From: Pelotomaculum sp.
GTDB lineage: Bacteria > Bacillota > Desulfotomaculia > Desulfotomaculales > Pelotomaculaceae
Assembly (NCBI GenBank): GCA_022839445.1
Contig: JALHFC010000061.1
Location: forward strand, 5,846-12,352
Length of the DNA: 6,507 nucleotides
Direction of reading: 5' to 3'
Part shown: in pieces, positions 3,818 to 6,507 of the stretch
Layout: the number at the start of each line of letters is the position of its first letter
Position numbering within the stretch: the first letter of the stretch is position 1
Made by a program: the position numbers and the translations under genes
The notes under the pieces: model-generated
The model's input: the letters and a program-made list of their open reading frames with translations, nothing else
What the model was told of the DNA's origin: nothing
Databases searched by the model: none

Positions 3818-6235
3818 TTGAAGGCCGAGATTAGAAATTTACCTTTATTGCCCTTAAGAGGCATCCTAGTTTTTCCCTATATGGTAATACATCTTGATGT
3901 GGGCCGCTCAAAGTCAGTTCTGGCTATAGAGGAGGCTATGCTCCGGGATCGAATCATTTTTCTTGCAACGCAGAGGGAAGCGCAGACCGATGACCCCGAC
4001 GAAAAAGATATTTTCAAAATCGGTACTGTAGCTGAGGTTAAGCAGCTATTAAAATTGCCCGGCGGGACCATCCGGGTGCTTGTGGAGGGGGTCGCCAGGG
4101 CTAGGGCCCGCCGGTATGTAGCAGATGAGCCGCATTTTCAAGTAGAAGTGGAACAGTACTCCGAGGAATTTGAGAAGAACAGTGAGATCGAAGCGCTGAT
4201 GCGCAGCCTGATCTATCAGTTTGAGCAATACGTTAAGCTGTCTAAACGGATCCCGCCGGAAACTGTTGTTTCCGTTGTAAACCTGGATGAGCCCGGACGG
4301 CTGGCTGATATAATCGCTTCCCACCTGGCGCTGCGCTTAGAAGATAAGCAAATTGTCCTTGAGGCTGTTAACATCAAAACGCGGCTTGAGAAACTATGCG
4401 CTATCGTAGCCAGGGAACTGGAGATCGTCGAGCTGGAGCGCAAAATCAACATCCGTGTGCGCAAGCAGATGGAGAAGACACAGAAGGAGTACTACCTGCG
4501 CGAACAGATCAAGGCTATACAAAAGGAACTGGGTGAAAAAGATGAGCGAATGGCTGAGGGTGAGGAGCTGCGGGAAAAGATTAGTGAGGCCAAGCTACCT
4601 AAAGAAGTTGAAGAAAAGGCGCTAAAGGAAGTAGAGCGTCTGGAGAAGATGCCGCCGATGGCCGCCGAAGCCGCAGTGGTGCGCAACTATCTGGATTGGC
4701 TCCTATCTTTGCCGTGGAATAAAAGCACACGGGACAGGTTGGACTTCAAGGTAGCTGAAACAATCCTCGAAGAAGACCATTACGGGCTGAAAACTGTTAA
4801 GGAGCGCATCCTGGAATACCTGGCAATCCGCAAGCTGGCTAAAAAAATGAAAGGTCCGATTATCTGCTTTGTCGGGCCGCCGGGTGTCGGCAAAACTTCA
4901 TTGGGACGTTCTATCGCCCGCGCCCTGGAGCGCAAGTTTATCCGGATGTCTTTAGGCGGTGTGCGGGACGAGGCTGAAATACGCGGCCACCGGCGCACAT
5001 ATGTTGGCGCCTTGCCGGGTCGGATCATCCAGGGCATAAGGCAGGCCGGCTCGAGAAACCCTGTATTTTTGCTGGATGAAGTTGACAAGATGAGCATGGA
5101 CTTTCGCGGGGACCCGTCGGCGGCCCTTTTAGAAGTATTGGATCCGGAGCAAAACAACAGCTTTAGCGATCATTTTATTGAGGCGCCTTTTGATTTGTCA
5201 AACGTTATGTTTATCACAACCGCTAACATCCAGCAGAATATTCCACGCCCGTTGCAGGACAGGATGGAGATAATAGAGTTATCGGGTTATACGGAAGAAG
5301 AAAAGCTGCAGATAGCGATACGTCACCTGTTGCCCAAGCAGATCAAGGAACACGGTTTAAACAAGCAGATGCTAAGGGTATCGGAAAATACGATCCGAAA
5401 GATCATCCGCGAGTACACCCGCGAGTCCGGTGTGCGCAACCTGGAGAGGAATATCGCCAAGATCTGCCGCAAGACCGCAAGGCAAATTGTTACCGATAAT
5501 GTGAAGAAGGTCCAGGTGACCACCTTAAACCTACACCAGTTTCTAGGCACGCCACGGTTCCGTTATGGCGTGGCTGAGCTGGATGACCAGGTAGGTGTGG
5601 CCACCGGGTTAGCCTGGACGGAAGTTGGCGGCGATACCCTGGCTATTGAGGTTACCGTTTATAAGGGGGGCGGTAAGCTTACACTTACAGGCAAGCTTGG
5701 TGATGTCATGAAGGAGTCGGCCCAGGCTGGCTACAGTTATATCCGCAGCCGGGCTGATGAACTGGGTATAGACGAGGAATTTTACGACAAGCAGGATATC
5801 CACATCCACATCCCTGAAGGGGCCATCCCCAAAGACGGCCCTTCCGCCGGGATTGCCATGGCAAGCGCTCTAGCTTCGGCAGTTACCGGGCGCAAGGTGC
5901 GCCATGACGTGGCCATGACCGGTGAAATTACCCTACGGGGCAGGATCTTGCCTGTGGGTGGGATCAAGGAAAAGGTGCTGGCAGCCCACCGGGCCGGTAT
6001 TAAGACCCTGATTTTGCCGATAGACAACAAAAAGGACATGGACGAAATTCCAAAGAAAGTAAGGGATAAATTGCATTTCATTATGGTCGACCATATGGAT
6101 GAGGTGCTGGAGGAAGCTCTTACCGAAAAACAATATGGGCCTGTAGCGATGCCGGAATGCGATTCCGTGATCCCGCAACCGCCCGCTTACCATGCTTCCG
6201 TAGTAAACGATCAAGGAGCTCCGATCCCCTCATGA
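3818..6235 (+). CDS. lonA: ATP-dependent protease Lon (LonA type)
   Basis: Soluble homo-oligomeric AAA+ serine protease that degrades damaged and specific regulatory proteins. From the TTG start it has 805 residues, slightly longer than B. subtilis LonA (774) or E. coli Lon (784). Domains in order: N-terminal substrate-binding LON domain beginning LPLLPLRG (8-15) to about 205; a charged helical coiled-coil part (about 205-280) containing KEYYLREQIKAIQKELGE (223-240); the AAA+ module with Walker A GPPGVGKT (353-360), Walker B VFLLDEVDK (416-424; D420, E421) and GVRDEAEIRGHRRTY (381-395); and the protease domain (about 580-775) with catalytic S676 in PKDGPSAG (671-678) and K719 in GGIKEKV (714-720). 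The spacing of 43 residues equals that of E. coli Lon. The last 30 or so residues form a proline-containing tail that looks like an extension. The start is supported by AAGGAGG; ATG at 3791 is unlikely. The stop overlaps the ysxC start, so the two genes are co-transcribed. Confidence 0.98.
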   Translation: MKAEIRNLPLLPLRGILVFPYMVIHLDVGRSKSVLAIEEAMLRDRIIFLATQREAQTDDPDEKDIFKIGTVAEVKQLLKLPGGTIRVLVEGVARARARRYVADEPHFQVEVEQYSEEFEKNSEIEALMRSLIYQFEQYVKLSKRIPPETVVSVVNLDEPGRLADIIASHLALRLEDKQIVLEAVNIKTRLEKLCAIVARELEIVELERKINIRVRKQMEKTQKEYYLREQIKAIQKELGEKDERMAEGEELREKISEAKLPKEVEEKALKEVERLEKMPPMAAEAAVVRNYLDWLLSLPWNKSTRDRLDFKVAETILEEDHYGLKTVKERILEYLAIRKLAKKMKGPIICFVGPPGVGKTSLGRSIARALERKFIRMSLGGVRDEAEIRGHRRTYVGALPGRIIQGIRQAGSRNPVFLLDEVDKMSMDFRGDPSAALLEVLDPEQNNSFSDHFIEAPFDLSNVMFITTANIQQNIPRPLQDRMEIIELSGYTEEEKLQIAIRHLLPKQIKEHGLNKQMLRVSENTIRKIIREYTRESGVRNLERNIAKICRKTARQIVTDNVKKVQVTTLNLHQFLGTPRFRYGVAELDDQVGVATGLAWTEVGGDTLAIEVTVYKGGGKLTLTGKLGDVMKESAQAGYSYIRSRADELGIDEEFYDKQDIHIHIPEGAIPKDGPSAGIAMASALASAVTGRKVRHDVAMTGEITLRGRILPVGGIKEKVLAAHRAGIKTLILPIDNKKDMDEIPKKVRDKLHFIMVDHMDEVLEEALTEKQYGPVAMPECDSVIPQPPAYHASVVNDQGAPIPS
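6213..6218 (+). promoter_or_regulatory. Weakly placed ribosome binding site of ysxC
   Basis: AAGGAG within the end of lonA lies 13 bases before the ysxC ATG, longer than ideal. With the 4-bp ATGA overlap, translation of ysxC is probably coupled to lonA. Confidence 0.55.
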
Positions 6236-6507
6236 AAGTAAAAAGCGCTGAATTTATTACAAGCGCGGTTAGCGCCGCAAATTACCCGGTCGGGGAGCTT
6301 CCTGAGGTTGCCCTGGCCGGGCGTTCTAATGTGGGGAAATCGTCGCTTTTAAATAAGCTTGTAAACAGGAGGAGTTTGGCCCGCACCAGCAATACTCCCG
6401 GTCGCACCCGCCTGATCAATTTTTTCCTGGTAAACGGACTTTTGCGGCTGGTGGATCTCCCCGGCTATGGGTATGCTAAAGTTTCGGCTACGGAAAGAGA
6501 GAGCTGG
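6232..6507 (+). CDS. ysxC: Ribosome biogenesis GTP-binding protein YsxC/EngB, 3'-truncated by the window edge
   Basis: P-loop GTPase (also called YihA/EngB) needed for assembly of the 50S ribosomal subunit. The window contains 92 residues of a family that is usually about 195-210 long. GTPase motifs seen: G1 GRSNVGKSS (30-38), the family's G2 region SNTPGRTR (53-60) and G3 DLPGYG (75-80). The G4 and G5 motifs lie beyond the window. The ATG at 6232-6234 overlaps the lonA TGA at 6233-6235 in the sequence ATGA, which indicates one operon and translational coupling; lonA followed by ysxC is also the order in B. subtilis. The N-terminus MKVKSAEFITSAV fits the family start. The frame runs to the last base without a stop, and nothing suggests a defect. 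Confidence 0.97.
   Translation, partial: MKVKSAEFITSAVSAANYPVGELPEVALAGRSNVGKSSLLNKLVNRRSLARTSNTPGRTRLINFFLVNGLLRLVDLPGYGYAKVSATERESW

Overview
The window looks like chromosomal DNA of an anaerobic, Gram-positive, probably spore-forming Firmicute of the Peptococcaceae type (Desulfotomaculum/Pelotomaculum-like). This is inferred from three things: the gene order clpX - lonB - lonA - ysxC, known from Bacillus and clostridial relatives; the presence of both a membrane-anchored LonB and a classical LonA; and strong AAGGAGG-type ribosome binding sites, some used with TTG starts. The exact genus cannot be fixed from the sequence alone.

Layout. At 1-885 (+) is the C-terminal part of clpX, whose start and Walker A motif lie outside the window. 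A hairpin-rich convergent spacer follows at 886-1012, holding a strong, probably bidirectional terminator, a short GC-rich hairpin and a 31-bp imperfect palindrome that resembles dispersed bacterial repeats. At 1013-1582 (-) is a SatP/YaaH (GPR1/FUN34) family acetate transporter, facing away from lonB. The divergent spacer 1583-1879 holds a plausible sigma-A promoter for the transporter, a run of nine C in its leader, and the AT-rich lonB leader. lonB (1880-3604, +) and lonA (3818-6235, +) both start with TTG. They are separated by a 213-bp spacer with a weak terminator-like hairpin and an extended -10 promoter candidate. The lonA stop overlaps the start of ysxC/engB (6232 onward, +), which runs off the end.

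How the genes fit together. ClpX, LonB and LonA are ATP-dependent protein quality-control machines: an unfoldase for ClpP, a membrane-tethered Lon and a soluble Lon. YsxC is a ribosome-assembly GTPase translationally coupled to lonA. The transporter is functionally unrelated and in opposite orientation, so it looks like an insertion into an otherwise conserved block, though a carboxylate transporter would suit an acetate-producing or acetate-using anaerobe.

I found no convincing new biological system. The points most worth a second look are the transporter insertion with its flanking palindromes, the C9/G9 tract in its leader, and the palindromes between lonB and lonA.
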